Assembly: GCA_000827325.1 (NCBI GenBank)
Contig: KN832899.1
Location: 123,438 to 187,437, forward strand
Direction: 5' to 3'
DNA length: 64,000 nt
DNA from: Oidiodendron maius Zn
Taxonomy: Eukaryota > Ascomycota > Leotiomycetes > Myxotrichaceae
Part shown: positions 12,136 through 22,066 of the stretch, in pieces
How the letters are laid out: each line of letters starts with the position of its first letter
How positions within the stretch are numbered: position 1 is the first letter of the stretch
Made by a program: the position numbers and the translations under genes
The notes under the pieces: model-generated
Database searches by the model: none
What the model saw: only the letters and a program-made list of their open reading frames with translations
What the model was told of the DNA's origin: nothing

Positions 12136-13101
12136 TTAGCCAGTCAACTGTTGAGCATCCAGCTTCACACGCGCGCCCCCAGTCCAACCGTCTGGCCAAC
12201 GTCCACACTCAGGTATTTTTATGCCAGGTGGAAGCCAGCAGCCCCTGACACAAAAGAATGGCACCGTATAATCCTCATAGTTCCTCTCTTCCTTCTTGAA
12301 GCGCTTTTCCATCTCCGCCTCGATGTACTTTTCATAACGCATGTTCGCCGGAGAGACAGTTGAGAAAGGCCCTGTGCTCGACCTCGTAAAATCCCACCGG
12401 GGAAAGGACTCCCTCCAGTCGTCCTCGTAGACTTCAAATTTATCGTTCTGGATTTTCCATGCCGCATTAATTGTGATTCCGTCATCGACCAGAACGATAA
12501 GCAGCTCCAGACGAGGAAAAAAATGTCGGATTACGCATTCGTAATCGTTCGTGGACTGCGTGAGGACCTCCCGGTTAATAGCCAGCGCTTGAACCTTCTC
12601 AAAGTCTCGAGGTCTCCCAATCCATATATCGCTATCTTCATCCCCATCCGATGGATCCGACCATAGTATGCTACTACCCGTGGTAAAGCCCTTTCCATCT
12701 TTGCTAAAGTCTAACTGCTTGAGGTACAGAATATCCCAATCGAATCGAATCCATGCGCCACCGTTGCTCCCTATCGAGTAGGCCATGAGACATTCTTGCC
12801 GGGATTCTTTGTTGCATAAAAGAAGGGCTGGAAGTTCCGTGCTCCTGTAGTGCCAGTCTTTATTAAATTTCACCTCGACGATTCTTGGGACCGAGATTGC
12901 ATGTTGCCAGATCCGGACGCGAATTTCCGGAGGAAGTCGGGGAAACGGCATAAATGTTCTGGCATCTGGCTGCTCTCCACGATAAGAAGCAATTCGTGTA
13001 TTATTGATTAGCGTTTCAGGGTATCCCTTAGGCTTAGTTAAAGGGATCTCGCTTTCTACACTATCCAGATCCGTACTTAGAGACATTGTGGATATCTGCA
13101 T
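12136..13101 (-). CDS. 2EXR-domain protein
   Basis: A single-exon frame of 321 aa from ATG 13101 (a second ATG at 13086 is also possible). After an unstructured N-terminus comes the hallmark of the fungal 2EXR family, FPRLPPEIRVRIWQHAI, followed by PRIVEV and an LLLCNKESRQECL segment, the typical 'leads to a block of C-N-ES-R' pattern. 2EXR proteins are abundant in ascomycete accessory regions; their biochemical role is unknown. The middle is acidic (SDGDEDSD) and the end is rich in aromatic residues. It lies convergent with the upstream 740-aa gene (163 bp apart at the 3' ends) and divergent from the transposase gene. Confidence 0.8.
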   Translation of the reverse strand: MQISTMSLSTDLDSVESEIPLTKPKGYPETLINNTRIASYRGEQPDARTFMPFPRLPPEIRVRIWQHAISVPRIVEVKFNKDWHYRSTELPALLLCNKESRQECLMAYSIGSNGGAWIRFDWDILYLKQLDFSKDGKGFTTGSSILWSDPSDGDEDSDIWIGRPRDFEKVQALAINREVLTQSTNDYECVIRHFFPRLELLIVLVDDGITINAAWKIQNDKFEVYEDDWRESFPRWDFTRSSTGPFSTVSPANMRYEKYIEAEMEKRFKKEERNYEDYTVPFFCVRGCWLPPGIKIPECGRWPDGWTGGARVKLDAQQLTG

Positions 13102-13307
13102 CAAATCATGCGATCACAGGAAGTTTAGTGCTCGCCACACTTCCGAGATATTATCCCAAGCTGACGCAGCCGAATGTCGTACCACGTGATCGATTCCTAG
13201 TTCACGTAGCGACCCAATAGAACTGTGCCACGTTTCCTGAAGCTCCTAGGTAGTGTCTTGCTTTTCCTCGATGTGTTCTGCCCTTCTCTTCTTCACGGCT
13301 GAAAGCC

Positions 13308-15011
13308 ATGGCTGCACTATCGAAGATCGACCCGGCAACGGCTACGCTCGATAGATTTGGCCACTCAAAGGACGGTAGTACCTATGCCGGTCTCTCCGAA
13401 CTAACTGGTGTGCCGGGGTCCACGCTGTGGCACCGTAGGCACGGTCGGGCGTCGATGCAGCAGAAGGGCGCCGACCAACAATACCTTACACCTCAGGAGG
13501 AGAAGGCCCTTGTTGCTTACATCCTCCGAATGGCCCGAAATGGCTTCCCGTTGCCCGTCAAGTTCCTGCGGGACTTGGCTGCGGTTATTGTGCGTCAACG
13601 CACGTCGATATTCCAGGTACCCGGGGCCGATGGGGCTGACATCCGGCCACCCGGAAAGAACTGGCCCCAGGCCTTCTACAAACGCCACCCAGAGCTGAAG
13701 GCCATGCGACTCAAGGCCCTAGATTGGGAGAGGCACGATCACAACATCTACGATAAGGTTGTAGATTGGTTTAGCGTGATAGGGAAGGAGCTGGCTGATC
13801 CCCAAATCCTTCCCGAGAATATATACAATATGGACGAGACAGGCGTTCTGCTGAGCGTTTTAAACTCTCTGAAGGTGCTCGTAGGTAAGGATGAGCTCCG
13901 GGATTACAGGGGAGCAGGTGTCAAGCGCACCTTAATTACTGCGATAGAATGCATCTCTGCAGACGGCCGGTATCTCCACCCACTAATCATCTGGCCGGCA
14001 GCTACCCACCGCAGCACGTGGACTGTCCATCCCACTCCTGGGTGGCATTTTGGCCATTCCGAAACAGGGTATACAAACACGGCTATCAGCCTGTATTGGA
14101 TCCAACACGTGTTTGATGCCCAGACTAAGGATCGAGCGAAGGACCGCCCGCGAATGCTGATTAACGATGGATTTGGCACACATGAATCCCTAGAAATAAT
14201 GCAATACTGCTACGAGAATAATATCATCCTTTGTAGGCTACCGTCGTACACGTCCCACAAGCTGCAGCCTTGCGATGTTGGCGTATTTGGGCCGCTGAAA
14301 ACGGCTTACCGTGAGCATGTCGAGCGATTATACCGGGGCGGCTCTAACATGATTGGGAAGCAGCACTTTACCCTTTTATACGATCGTGCACGGACAAAGG
14401 CATTCACTCCCCGAAATGTTTTGTCCGGCTGGTCCAAAACCGGATTGCTGCCGCTTAACCCAGATAAGGTACTGAAGGACATCCCGAAGCCGGAGCCACC
14501 CGTGACCCTTGATGCCGAGGTGGAGCATAATAGTATTGCACAGCTGGACCAGCTTGAAACCCCTACAACATCGGAAAGCTTGCTTGCCTTATGTAAGAAG
14601 ATCGATGGCACTATCGAACAGGGTGAGAGGCTAGATCGTTCAAGTATCCTCCAGATCCAAAAATTGGCAAACGCAGCAGAGAATGCGTTCGCCGACCGAG
14701 CGATCCTTTTGGATGAAAATTTACTTCTTTTCGAGCAAAATAACGAGCGAAACACTCGTAAGTCGATTAAAGCCACTGCAGTCGGCAGTGCGAAGGTCAT
14801 GAGCTATGAGGATATTGTCGAGGCACAAAGGCAACGCGACATGAAAGATGCCAGTGCTGACTCAGTGCCGAAGCGGGGCCGAGGACGGCCAAGGCGAAAA
14901 TCAACAACCCAAGTTCTCGGGAAGAGGTCACGAAGGCAAGAATTAGAAGTGGCAGAGCAAGAGATTAGATCGTTGGGGATGGAAGAGTATTGTTCTGTGC
15001 TGCAATTTTAG
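13308..15011 (+). CDS. pogo/Fot1-like DDE transposase
   Basis: An uninterrupted 567-aa frame. The N-terminus has a helix-turn-helix of the CENP-B/pogo kind (YAGLSELTGVPGSTLWHRR) and a second binding helix set ending in KNWPQAFYKRHPEL. The DDE_1 core shows the three acidic positions: NMDETG (about residue 175), LINDGFGTH (about 285) and LQPCDVGVFGPLK (about 320), i.e. a DDD catalytic triad. The C-terminus has an AT-hook, KRGRGRPRRK. Such enzymes cut and paste elements with TA target duplications. No inverted repeats lie immediately beside the gene, but families A and B in this window have TA-flanked ends of the sort these enzymes use, and the gene lies inside the putative family B element. It may therefore be the resident transposase, able to act in trans on family A (inference). 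Confidence 0.9.
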   Translation: MAALSKIDPATATLDRFGHSKDGSTYAGLSELTGVPGSTLWHRRHGRASMQQKGADQQYLTPQEEKALVAYILRMARNGFPLPVKFLRDLAAVIVRQRTSIFQVPGADGADIRPPGKNWPQAFYKRHPELKAMRLKALDWERHDHNIYDKVVDWFSVIGKELADPQILPENIYNMDETGVLLSVLNSLKVLVGKDELRDYRGAGVKRTLITAIECISADGRYLHPLIIWPAATHRSTWTVHPTPGWHFGHSETGYTNTAISLYWIQHVFDAQTKDRAKDRPRMLINDGFGTHESLEIMQYCYENNIILCRLPSYTSHKLQPCDVGVFGPLKTAYREHVERLYRGGSNMIGKQHFTLLYDRARTKAFTPRNVLSGWSKTGLLPLNPDKVLKDIPKPEPPVTLDAEVEHNSIAQLDQLETPTTSESLLALCKKIDGTIEQGERLDRSSILQIQKLANAAENAFADRAILLDENLLLFEQNNERNTRKSIKATAVGSAKVMSYEDIVEAQRQRDMKDASADSVPKRGRGRPRRKSTTQVLGKRSRRQELEVAEQEIRSLGMEEYCSVLQF

Positions 15012-15349
15012 ATCGTTGGTTTAATTTTGTTTTTCTCAAAGCTTATTGACTTCCTCCACCGTATTTTCTATCAAAGCGCTCTGATCATCTAAATTAGCTA
15101 GCTACAATGCCCTACAATGCCCTACAATACCCCTTATATAACCATAACTAATTCCAAATATTTCCCGTATTAAGAGGTTCCTGCCCCCTTATGCTTTGAT
15201 ATTTATATTGAGTCTGTTTTGAGGGTGTATACTCACATTCGTTGAGGTTATCCAGCCGGTTAGTCAGCAGGTCAAACTAAGCCCCGCCCTGCATGGAAAG
15301 ATCAACCCCTCTTTCACAACACCAGCGTGGAATCCTATATGCAACTAAA
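15012..15349. other. Intergenic region with a short tandem repeat
   Basis: It contains three tandem CTACAATGCC-like units at about 15100-15130. Otherwise it serves as the 3' region of the transposase and the 5' region of the HET-ankyrin gene. Confidence 0.5.
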
Positions 15350-17434
15350 ATGCGCCTGCTTAATACAACTACGTCAAAGCTTGAGGAATTCGAAGGCAAC
15401 AAAATCCCGTTGTACGCAATCCTTTCCCATACATAGGGAGACAACGAGGCTACGTTTCAGGATATCGAAGGTGCTAATGCGGAAAAGAAGGAAAACAAGA
15501 AGGGATATGAAAAGATTAGAATGGCCTGCTCTGTAGCTGCAGCTGATGGATTCCATTATATTTGGATCGACACTTGCTGCATTAATAAGTCAAGCAGCGC
15601 AGAGCTCTCGGAAGCGATCAACTCAATGTACCGTTGGTATCAAGAAGCCAGAGTGTGCTACATATATCTTGCCGATGTGTCATCGAGCGCTGCTGATAGA
15701 GAATTCAAAAGGAGTAGATGGTTTACCAGAGGATGGACACTTCAGGAACTCATCGCCCCGTCAACAGTAATATTTTTGGACCGAGAGTGGCGACAAATCG
15801 GCACTAAGTCAAGATGGCAATCGAAGATATCGGAGATTACCGGTATACCTGCCAATATTCTCCTAGAAGGTAACCTCGAATGTACTAGTATCGCACAAAA
15901 AATGTCATGGGCTTCAAGGAGGGAGACAACGAGGGTTGAAGATCTTGCCTATTGTTTAATGGGCATATTTGGCGTCAACATGCCCATGCTCTATAGAGAA
16001 GGAGAGAGCGCATTCCTTAGGCTCCAGGAAGAAATTATGAAGGTCTCGGATGACTATAGCATCTTCGCATGGGAGTCAATTGATTGTCGTGGTGGCCTTC
16101 TAGCAACTTCACCAGCTGCGTTTGTTAAATCTGGCGAGATTGTCCCATTCAATTACTCGAACATCCCAAGTGGGACCATAACTGTGAACAAGCAAGGAAT
16201 CCATTTGAAACTCCACTTTATAGATATGGATAGACCGTCTTTTCAGGGCGCTGCACTTGCCATCCTTCCCTGTACAGTGGAAGGGAAAAGGGTTGCAATC
16301 CATGTGAGAGCTATATCACAGAAGGAGGAATATTTTGTGAGGACTAAGAGTAATAGACTCGAACTGCTCAATTTAAAAGATTTTAGTCAGTCAAAATATC
16401 GGGAGAAAAGCATATGTATCCGACAAGAGCGTCTAACATGTAAGAATCAGTTGCCGCTACCAAAGGCTGCATGGCATGGGAACGAGGCGGTGGTGAAGCT
16501 ACTGCTTGAAAATGGTGCTGATCTCGAGTCTAAAGACTCTGAGTACAGCCGGACGCCACTATCGTGGGCTGTAGGGAACGGACATAAGGCGGTAGTGAAG
16601 CTACTGCTTGAGAAAGGTGCTGATCTCGAGTCTAAAGATCTGAGTGGCTGGACGCCACTATCGTGGGCTGCAGTAAACAGACATGAGGCAGTAGTGAAGC
16701 TACTGCTTGAGAAAGGTGCTGATCTCGAGTCCAAAGACTCTGAGTACAGCTGGACGCCACTATTGTTGGCTGTAGTGAACAGACATGAGGCAGTAGTGAA
16801 GCTGCTACTTGAGAAAGGTGCTGATCTCGAGTCTAAAGATCGGAGTGGCCGGACGCCACTATCGTTGGCTGCAGAGAAGGGACATGAGGCGGTGGTGAAG
16901 CTGCTGCTTGAGAAAGGTGCTGATCTCGAGTCCAAAGATCTGAATCACCAGACGCCACTATCGTTGGCTGTAGTGAACGGAGATAAGGCGGTAGTAAAGC
17001 TGCTGCTTGAGAAAGGTGCTGATCTTGAGTCCAAAGACTCTGAGTACAGCTGGACGCCACTATTGTTGGCTGTAGTGAACAGACATGAGGCAGTAGTGAA
17101 GCTGCTACTTGAGAAAGGTGCTGATCTCGAGTCTAAAGATCGGAGTGGCCGGACGCCACTATCGTTAGCTGCAGAGAAGGGACATGAGGCGGTGGTGAAG
17201 CTACTGCTTGAGAAAGGTACTGATCTCGAGTCCAAAGATCAGAGTGGCCGGACGCCACTATTGTGGGCTGTAGCGAACGGAGATGAGGCGGTAGTGAAGC
17301 TACTGCTTGAGAAAGGTGCTGATCTCGAGTCTAAAGATCGGAGTGGCCGGACGCCACTATCGTTGGCTACAGAGCAGGGTCACAATATAGTAGTGATACT
17401 GCTGCTTGAGAAAGGCGCTAAGAGATCCCAATAA
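15350..17434 (+). pseudogene. HET-ankyrin gene with nonsense codon in the HET motif
   Basis: The frame starts with the classic HET opening (MRLL at 15350), reaches YAILSHT and then has TAG at 15434-15436 (codon 29) where the family has Trp in SHTWG. Downstream the same frame stays open to 17434. It shows the rest of the HET domain: IWIDTCCINKSSSAELSEAI, the [16 protein letters not shown] block and an EDLAYCLMGIFGVNMP segment. From about 16470 there are ten ankyrin repeats ending in GAKRSQ. One TGG to TAG change is enough to kill the N-terminus; no plausible intron removes it. If translation began at an internal ATG such as 15521, the HET domain would lack its first motif. The rest of the frame is intact, so inactivation is recent, or readthrough or a short form is used. 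HET domains trigger heterokaryon-incompatibility cell death. Confidence 0.85.
16480..17430 (+). repeat. Ankyrin-coding tandem array (10 units) with a 300-bp block duplication
   Basis: Ten units of 99-102 bp encode GADLESKD-type ankyrin repeats. Bases from about 16738 to 16930 recur almost unchanged at about 17038 to 17230, exactly three units later, showing a recent three-unit duplication. Confidence 0.85.
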
Positions 17435-17486
17435 ATTGGCCTGGCCATAATTCCTTCACAATATTAAATTTTTAGATACATGAATA

Positions 17487-17529
17487 ACGTCTATCCCTGC
17501 GTGCCGAAAAACCCTGTGTGCCGAAAAAA
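17487..17529 (+). repeat. Family A terminal inverted repeat, element 1 left
   Basis: This 43-bp end contains two internal TGCCGAAAAA subrepeats; it matches 28838-28880 directly and 21195-21237 in reverse. Confidence 0.92.
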
Positions 17530-17604
17530 CTTCATAGTTTAGGAGTCTTAAATCTTTACCACATAAATATATAAAGTTATAATCGGCTTACTATTGTTCT
17601 ATAG

Positions 17605-17808
17605 CTATTTCTCTATCATCCTGTTTAGAACGTCAAAAGCTGCTATAGCTATTACCCCCTGCTCTATCGTGACAATCGACCTGTCCCCAAAATTCGGGGC
17701 CGTAGATAGAGCTTCTATTGAGTTCAAATTTAGCTCCAAGGTTTGAAGACATAGAGTACAAGGAAACCTGCCTGTAGGATTTATCCGGACAGGTACACAA
17801 AATGCCAA
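17605..17808 (-). other. Conserved minus-strand frame in the left end of family A elements
   Basis: An open frame of 67 codons (no ATG at its upstream end) contains RSIVTIEQGVIAIAAFDVLN. The equivalent place in the second element (about 29000-29140, -) still reads as RPIVMIEQGVISTAAFDALN, although that copy has a frame change upstream. Conservation at amino-acid level between two diverged copies suggests a former or living small protein, or the tail of a gene once carried by the element. I do not recognise it. Confidence 0.4.
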
Positions 17809-18264
17809 GCGAATTTATTACGCTTATATAATGCCCGTATCAACAGTCACGCTGCCGTATTATTTTGTACATTATACCGAATTTATATAAATGTGGCGTT
17901 CTTCTAGAGACTTCCATGAGCAGCCACGACCTGCTCTGCCTTGCGCCCCGCTGAATCGTTCCCATCCCCATCTCCATCACCGTATGAGCGATTGCGCCAG
18001 TGAAGCCTTTGCAGAGACTTTCTGCTGGGAGTATGGCGACTGTCGAGTATTGTCGCACAGGTTTCCGGGGCATGCACACGAGCCGCCCGCTTGCTGACCA
18101 TTTTGCCAATACCGTGGAATCAGATAACTTAGTTATAGCCATATTCTAGCCTCCTTAATTCTCACCCACTTTTGCGTTTGTGCAGCAGCGTACCTATATA
18201 CTGATGTACGTTCTTCTTCACGATTGCTACATTCTTGACTTACTCATAGTGGATATCTATAATT

Positions 18265-20181
18265 ATGTCAATCTACACAAATTATCCTTTACTCCAGGGT
18301 GGTGCCCGTATCCGTCTTGTTAGGATTATCCCGGGATCGCCCACTGATCAAATTCAGTGCGAGTTCAGCACGTGTAGCATCAACGACGCCCCAAGATATA
18401 ACGCACTGTCATATGAATGGGGATCAAGGTCGCATTTGAAGGATATTAATGTAATCGGGCAACAAATAGCTATTCGATCGAATCTTTGGAGATTTCTATT
18501 GAGGCTCAGATCGCATGCATACTATGATTACTTGTGGTGCGACGCTATTTGTATTGATCAAGACAATGATCGGGAACGAAACCACCAGGTTCAATTAATG
18601 AGCCAGATCTATCGCAGAGCACATATGGTCTTGGTGTGGTTGGGTGAGGAAAACTATAACAGCAACCTCGCTATCCGTACAGTGCAGTCCCTTAGCATTT
18701 GCACGGATAGTTCTTCTAGAGATAAATATCTAAAGGAGCGCGAGCAAGTATGGAAGGGCCTTGCGGAACTTTCGAGGAGGAGATACTGGACCCGAATCTG
18801 GATTGTCCAGGAGATCACAGTCGCTCGAGAGCTCGAGCTCCTCTGTGGAGGAGAGAAGGCTACTTGGAAAGCTTTTGCAACAGCTTGCAAATTTCCTCCG
18901 GATCAACTTACACCGTGGGCCACGGATCTATGGGCGCCACTGACTGGAGCAAATGACGTGCGAAAGAAAGCCAGGGCTGCAGCGGGCCGTGAACTCTACT
19001 ACAGCAAGATGTACAGGCTTATACGTTCACAAAGGCGCTGGCCATCGTATATAGACACGTTCGAGGTGCTATCTGCCCGATATGAAGAGTCCGGGTGTGA
19101 GGACGTTCGAGATCGGATTTTTGCCCTGCTGGCCGTTTCAAGGGAAGTTGCACTCGGAAGGGGAATCACTGTTGACTATCGGAACAATATGGAAGAAACG
19201 TTCTTTTCTTTGGTTGTCTGGGGAAGTATGGGGCCCATTTCAATATATTCCCGTCTCAAGTTTGCTCGTCTAGCAGCGAGGGTCATGAATTTGAGTTGGC
19301 CCGGCTATTTGCTAGAGTGCAGAATCGAATTTGATACCCAGAGGTCTCCTATTTTCTGGAAGTGGGTGGGTCAGGCGTTGCCAATGGCGGTGAGGTGCCG
19401 ATATCTTGGGAAATGGACATTTACGTCATCATCCGATTTGATGCTGCAGGCTTCAATAGACCCAGGACTTTTTATAGTCGAGCCGAAGAAGGTGTTATTA
19501 CCACTTATCCCAATGGAACACACCAACCATGAATTCGATCTCTTTGGCTTTGAGACTTCGGATATTTTCCTAGCATGCAAGCCCACAGGTCATCGTTCTT
19601 GGATTGTGGCTGCTCGAGCGTATGTTCAGTTCGATGAAGACCTCTCTTGCAGAAGTTTTGTCCCTAGCATCTTCAGAGGATTAGCAATCGATGCAGTCGA
19701 AAGCAACCGTCACATTCTTAAACTTAAGAATATAGCACAATTCATGGAGATATTCCTCGACAATCTTAGCTCTTCGGTCTGGGCATCTCCTGCGAATACA
19801 AGACCACCGGTAAAAGGAGCAGGGTTCTTGGCAAGACGAGGCAAGGACAAGGAAGATAGAAACTTGGGGGAAGTACTTCAAGGTCTGAAAATCACGAGCT
19901 GGTTGAAGTTAACGGAATATGATGATATAGAAAGCGAGGAAGGGAACAGTGAGGAAGGTGAGACTTATGAGGTGGATTGGAACCAGCTGCTGGCAGAATC
20001 TGAAGCTCTAGCTAGGCCACGGATCTCGAGACCGCCAATCATGAAGCCTAGAAAACAGCGAGAAAGGGGTATTTCTTCTATGTCGGATGTAGTCAAGGAC
20101 TCAGACCCATTCTGTGAGCGACTGCCTACAAGTTATGGGCAGGAAGTATCGAGTGCCTCGCCTACATTATTTTTACCTTGA
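18265..20181 (+). CDS. HET-domain protein, transposon cargo
   Basis: A single-exon frame of 638 aa. The HET domain occupies about residues 40-190: YNALSYEWG, then LWCDAICIDQDND with a following VQLMSQIYRRAHMVLVWLG, then RRRYWTRIWIVQEI. These are the three standard blocks of the long-form (het-6 type) HET family. After residue 250 comes a DVRDRIFALLA segment, also usual for this type, followed by a C-terminal half with no recognised domain and an acidic, low-complexity tail (EEGNSEEGE). HET proteins act in non-self recognition between hyphae and trigger cell death. The gene lies wholly inside the family A element, in the same orientation as the receptor gene in the sister element. No break is seen. 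Confidence 0.9.
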   Translation: MSIYTNYPLLQGGARIRLVRIIPGSPTDQIQCEFSTCSINDAPRYNALSYEWGSRSHLKDINVIGQQIAIRSNLWRFLLRLRSHAYYDYLWCDAICIDQDNDRERNHQVQLMSQIYRRAHMVLVWLGEENYNSNLAIRTVQSLSICTDSSSRDKYLKEREQVWKGLAELSRRRYWTRIWIVQEITVARELELLCGGEKATWKAFATACKFPPDQLTPWATDLWAPLTGANDVRKKARAAAGRELYYSKMYRLIRSQRRWPSYIDTFEVLSARYEESGCEDVRDRIFALLAVSREVALGRGITVDYRNNMEETFFSLVVWGSMGPISIYSRLKFARLAARVMNLSWPGYLLECRIEFDTQRSPIFWKWVGQALPMAVRCRYLGKWTFTSSSDLMLQASIDPGLFIVEPKKVLLPLIPMEHTNHEFDLFGFETSDIFLACKPTGHRSWIVAARAYVQFDEDLSCRSFVPSIFRGLAIDAVESNRHILKLKNIAQFMEIFLDNLSSSVWASPANTRPPVKGAGFLARRGKDKEDRNLGEVLQGLKITSWLKLTEYDDIESEEGNSEEGETYEVDWNQLLAESEALARPRISRPPIMKPRKQRERGISSMSDVVKDSDPFCERLPTSYGQEVSSASPTLFLP

Positions 20182-20820
20182 CTTTCAAAATTTGGGTCCC
20201 GATAAGTTAAAGTTTAGTCAAAAGATTTGTAATAGCTACCTCGGTGTAATACAAGGTAAATTTTATATAATAATTTTATCTGTCTAGGTCAAAGGTATAA
20301 AAATGTATCATGCAGTGGGACATATGGATTTAGGAATAGGGGATGGCGGCGGTATTCACTTCATACGATAGTACATAAAGGACTAACAATATATTCTGTT
20401 GGAGTGTTAGAGGACTTAATATATACAGGTATTCAGAACATCTAGTACTACTTATGTATTTAAAGAGGCTTCTCCCAGTGTAGTGGCAATTCAAGTCGTC
20501 AACTCCCTCTTAGTATTGCAAAATATTCCAACATAAGGCTGTCCCTTCCACGACACCAGCAATAAAAGGCACGATGGTAAACGCGGGCAACGGTGGAAAC
20601 TTCAAAATATCAACCCCTGCAAGTCTAATTTCAAAAGTCCTCTCTCTCTCGAGCTTTCTAAGCAATTAAATCTAAGCACTCAAACAAATCTACAAGAGCT
20701 AGATTTAATTGTTGTAAGATCCGGTGGAAAGGGGTTGCATGCAAAGGCAGGGATTTGGTTCAAAGGTTGTATTAACTTAAGTCTAGAGTTCTATTGACTG
20801 GTAGGATACACTGGCTGTTT
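20182..20820. other. 3' region of the HET gene inside the element
   Basis: No coding frame is supported. About 70 bases at 20430-20500 recur at 55135-55205 (TTCTCCCA..TGTAGTGGCAA..TTCAAGTCGTCA). Confidence 0.5.
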
Positions 20821-21194
20821 CGCACTAAACCAAAATTGTCAGCCGAGGTACTGATCCGCATGGCATTCTTACCTGAATTTGCCCGCTACAGCAACCACAA
20901 GGCTAATAATGATTTCCTATATAGGGGTGAGGCCCTAGAGCTCGGATAACACTCTTTTATAAAGCATTAGGATAGTATAAGCTTAGTGGTAGAGCTGTGG
21001 TGGAGGAGCTCTGTTACGCCATAAAAGGAGACTCTTTGTAAATTAGGCGTGAGGGCGACGAGGAGAATATAATTTTCCAGTAGGAGATGTTCAGGGTTTC
21101 TGGGAGTAGCCACGGAACATAACTTATAAAAATTTATAGGATATACGAAGGTGTGTACAGATTTTAAGATGCTTCAAGTCAAAGTACCTATCAT

Positions 21195-21237
21195 TTTTTT
21201 CGGCACACCGGGTTTTTCGGCACGCAGGGATTGACGT
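21195..21237 (-). repeat. Family A terminal inverted repeat, element 1 right
   Basis: This is the mirror copy of 17487-17529, followed by TA. A 417-bp stretch ending here matches 33296-33712. Confidence 0.92.
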
Positions 21238-22066
21238 TAATACTTTTGATAGAGAGGGCCTTGTAGTGGCTGAATGTTATAGACTGTACCTGGAAGAATT
21301 AGCTCTGTTGGAAATGCTTGAGCATCTTCTGGCATGCATCACGTACTCTGAAGGTAATAATGAACAATATAAGTTGCCGTATCAGATATGAGTGTGGCTA
21401 TAGAATGACGTTGGCAAAAGCGGCAAGTTAGGCCGAGGCTAAAATTGTGGACTATTGCAACCTCGATTTCTTACCCATGTAATCTAATGTACTGTAGGGC
21501 ATACATCATTTGTATTTTCATTATACGGAATTTAGTTAGCTATTATAGATTTTGCTAAAGTTTAGAGTTGTGGAAACATCATTAAGTTGTAGAAAATTTA
21601 TAATTTAGGCAAGATTGCAGTTTGAAACAATCTACTATTTTTATCGCAAATTAGCCAGTGTAGATTTTTGTATACAGAAAAAAGCCGTGGATAATATAGG
21701 GTATATTAGGTATATTGTAGAAAAGTTACAAAAATTAAATACCTATTTTCGTTGAGATTCTTGTATTTCTATCAAGGTAACCGGCTGTACTACGGGATTT
21801 TCGCTTCGCAGGGATAGAGGTTACTACCCCAGATATTTAGCAGCAGCATACAGCTTGATTTCTGCTTACGAAAATGGCTAGAAATAATTAGATACAGTGT
21901 GGTTACTTATTTGCCAACCTCTCCTATTTTAACTTAAGGTAATATGATGGAGGCCGAATGTAGCATCATACCACTAACAAAGCGACATTGATCAGGCCAT
22001 TAGCAGAGCTGCATAAAAGGGCTTGGAGAGGCACCCCACTTCACTCGATCTTAACAGACTGTGACT
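21238..22066. other. AT-rich intergenic region with the right end of family B
   Basis: No gene is supported. It includes the family B right end at 21700-21821 and the upstream region of the gene at 22067. Confidence 0.5.
21700..21821 (-). repeat. Family B right inverted end
   Basis: Read on the minus strand it begins ACCTCTATCCCTGCGAAGCG after a TA and resembles 4235-4360 over about 120 bp. Confidence 0.65.

Larger units (their letters stand above)
17487..21237. mobile_element. Family A transposon, 3.75 kb, carrying a HET gene
   Basis: The element begins and ends with 43-bp inverted repeats (outer bases ACGTCTATCCCTGCGTGCCG on the left, the mirror on the right with a T to A change) and is flanked by TA on both sides (17485-17486 and 21238-21239). 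About 430 bp inside the left end and about 417 bp inside the right end match the ends of the element at 28838-33712. The middle is different and holds the HET gene at 18265-20181. No transposase is encoded, so it is non-autonomous. The TA target and end length fit the pogo/Fot1 group. It sits in the 3' flank of the HET-ankyrin gene and inside the putative family B element. Confidence 0.9.
4235..21821. mobile_element. Putative 17.6-kb pogo/Fot-like composite element (family B ends)
   Basis: The left end begins after a TA (4233-4234) and the right end finishes before a TA (21822-21823). Read inward, both give ATCCCTGCGAAGCGAAAATC preceded by ACCGAC (left) or ACCTCT (right). The similarity continues patchily for about 120 bp (for example a TATTATCC block followed by a T-rich run), as expected for inverted ends of one family. 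Inside are an intact DDD transposase of the pogo/Tigger type, an NLR, a HET-ankyrin pseudogene and a nested element. The two ends differ at several positions, so they could instead belong to two separate broken copies; I cannot decide this without an empty site. Confidence 0.45.

Noticed and set aside
16447-17235. Minus-strand frames over the ankyrin array, and 5509-5913 (+) over the NLR ankyrin part
   Set aside because: Same cause: reverse frames of tandem 99-bp repeats, low-complexity products.
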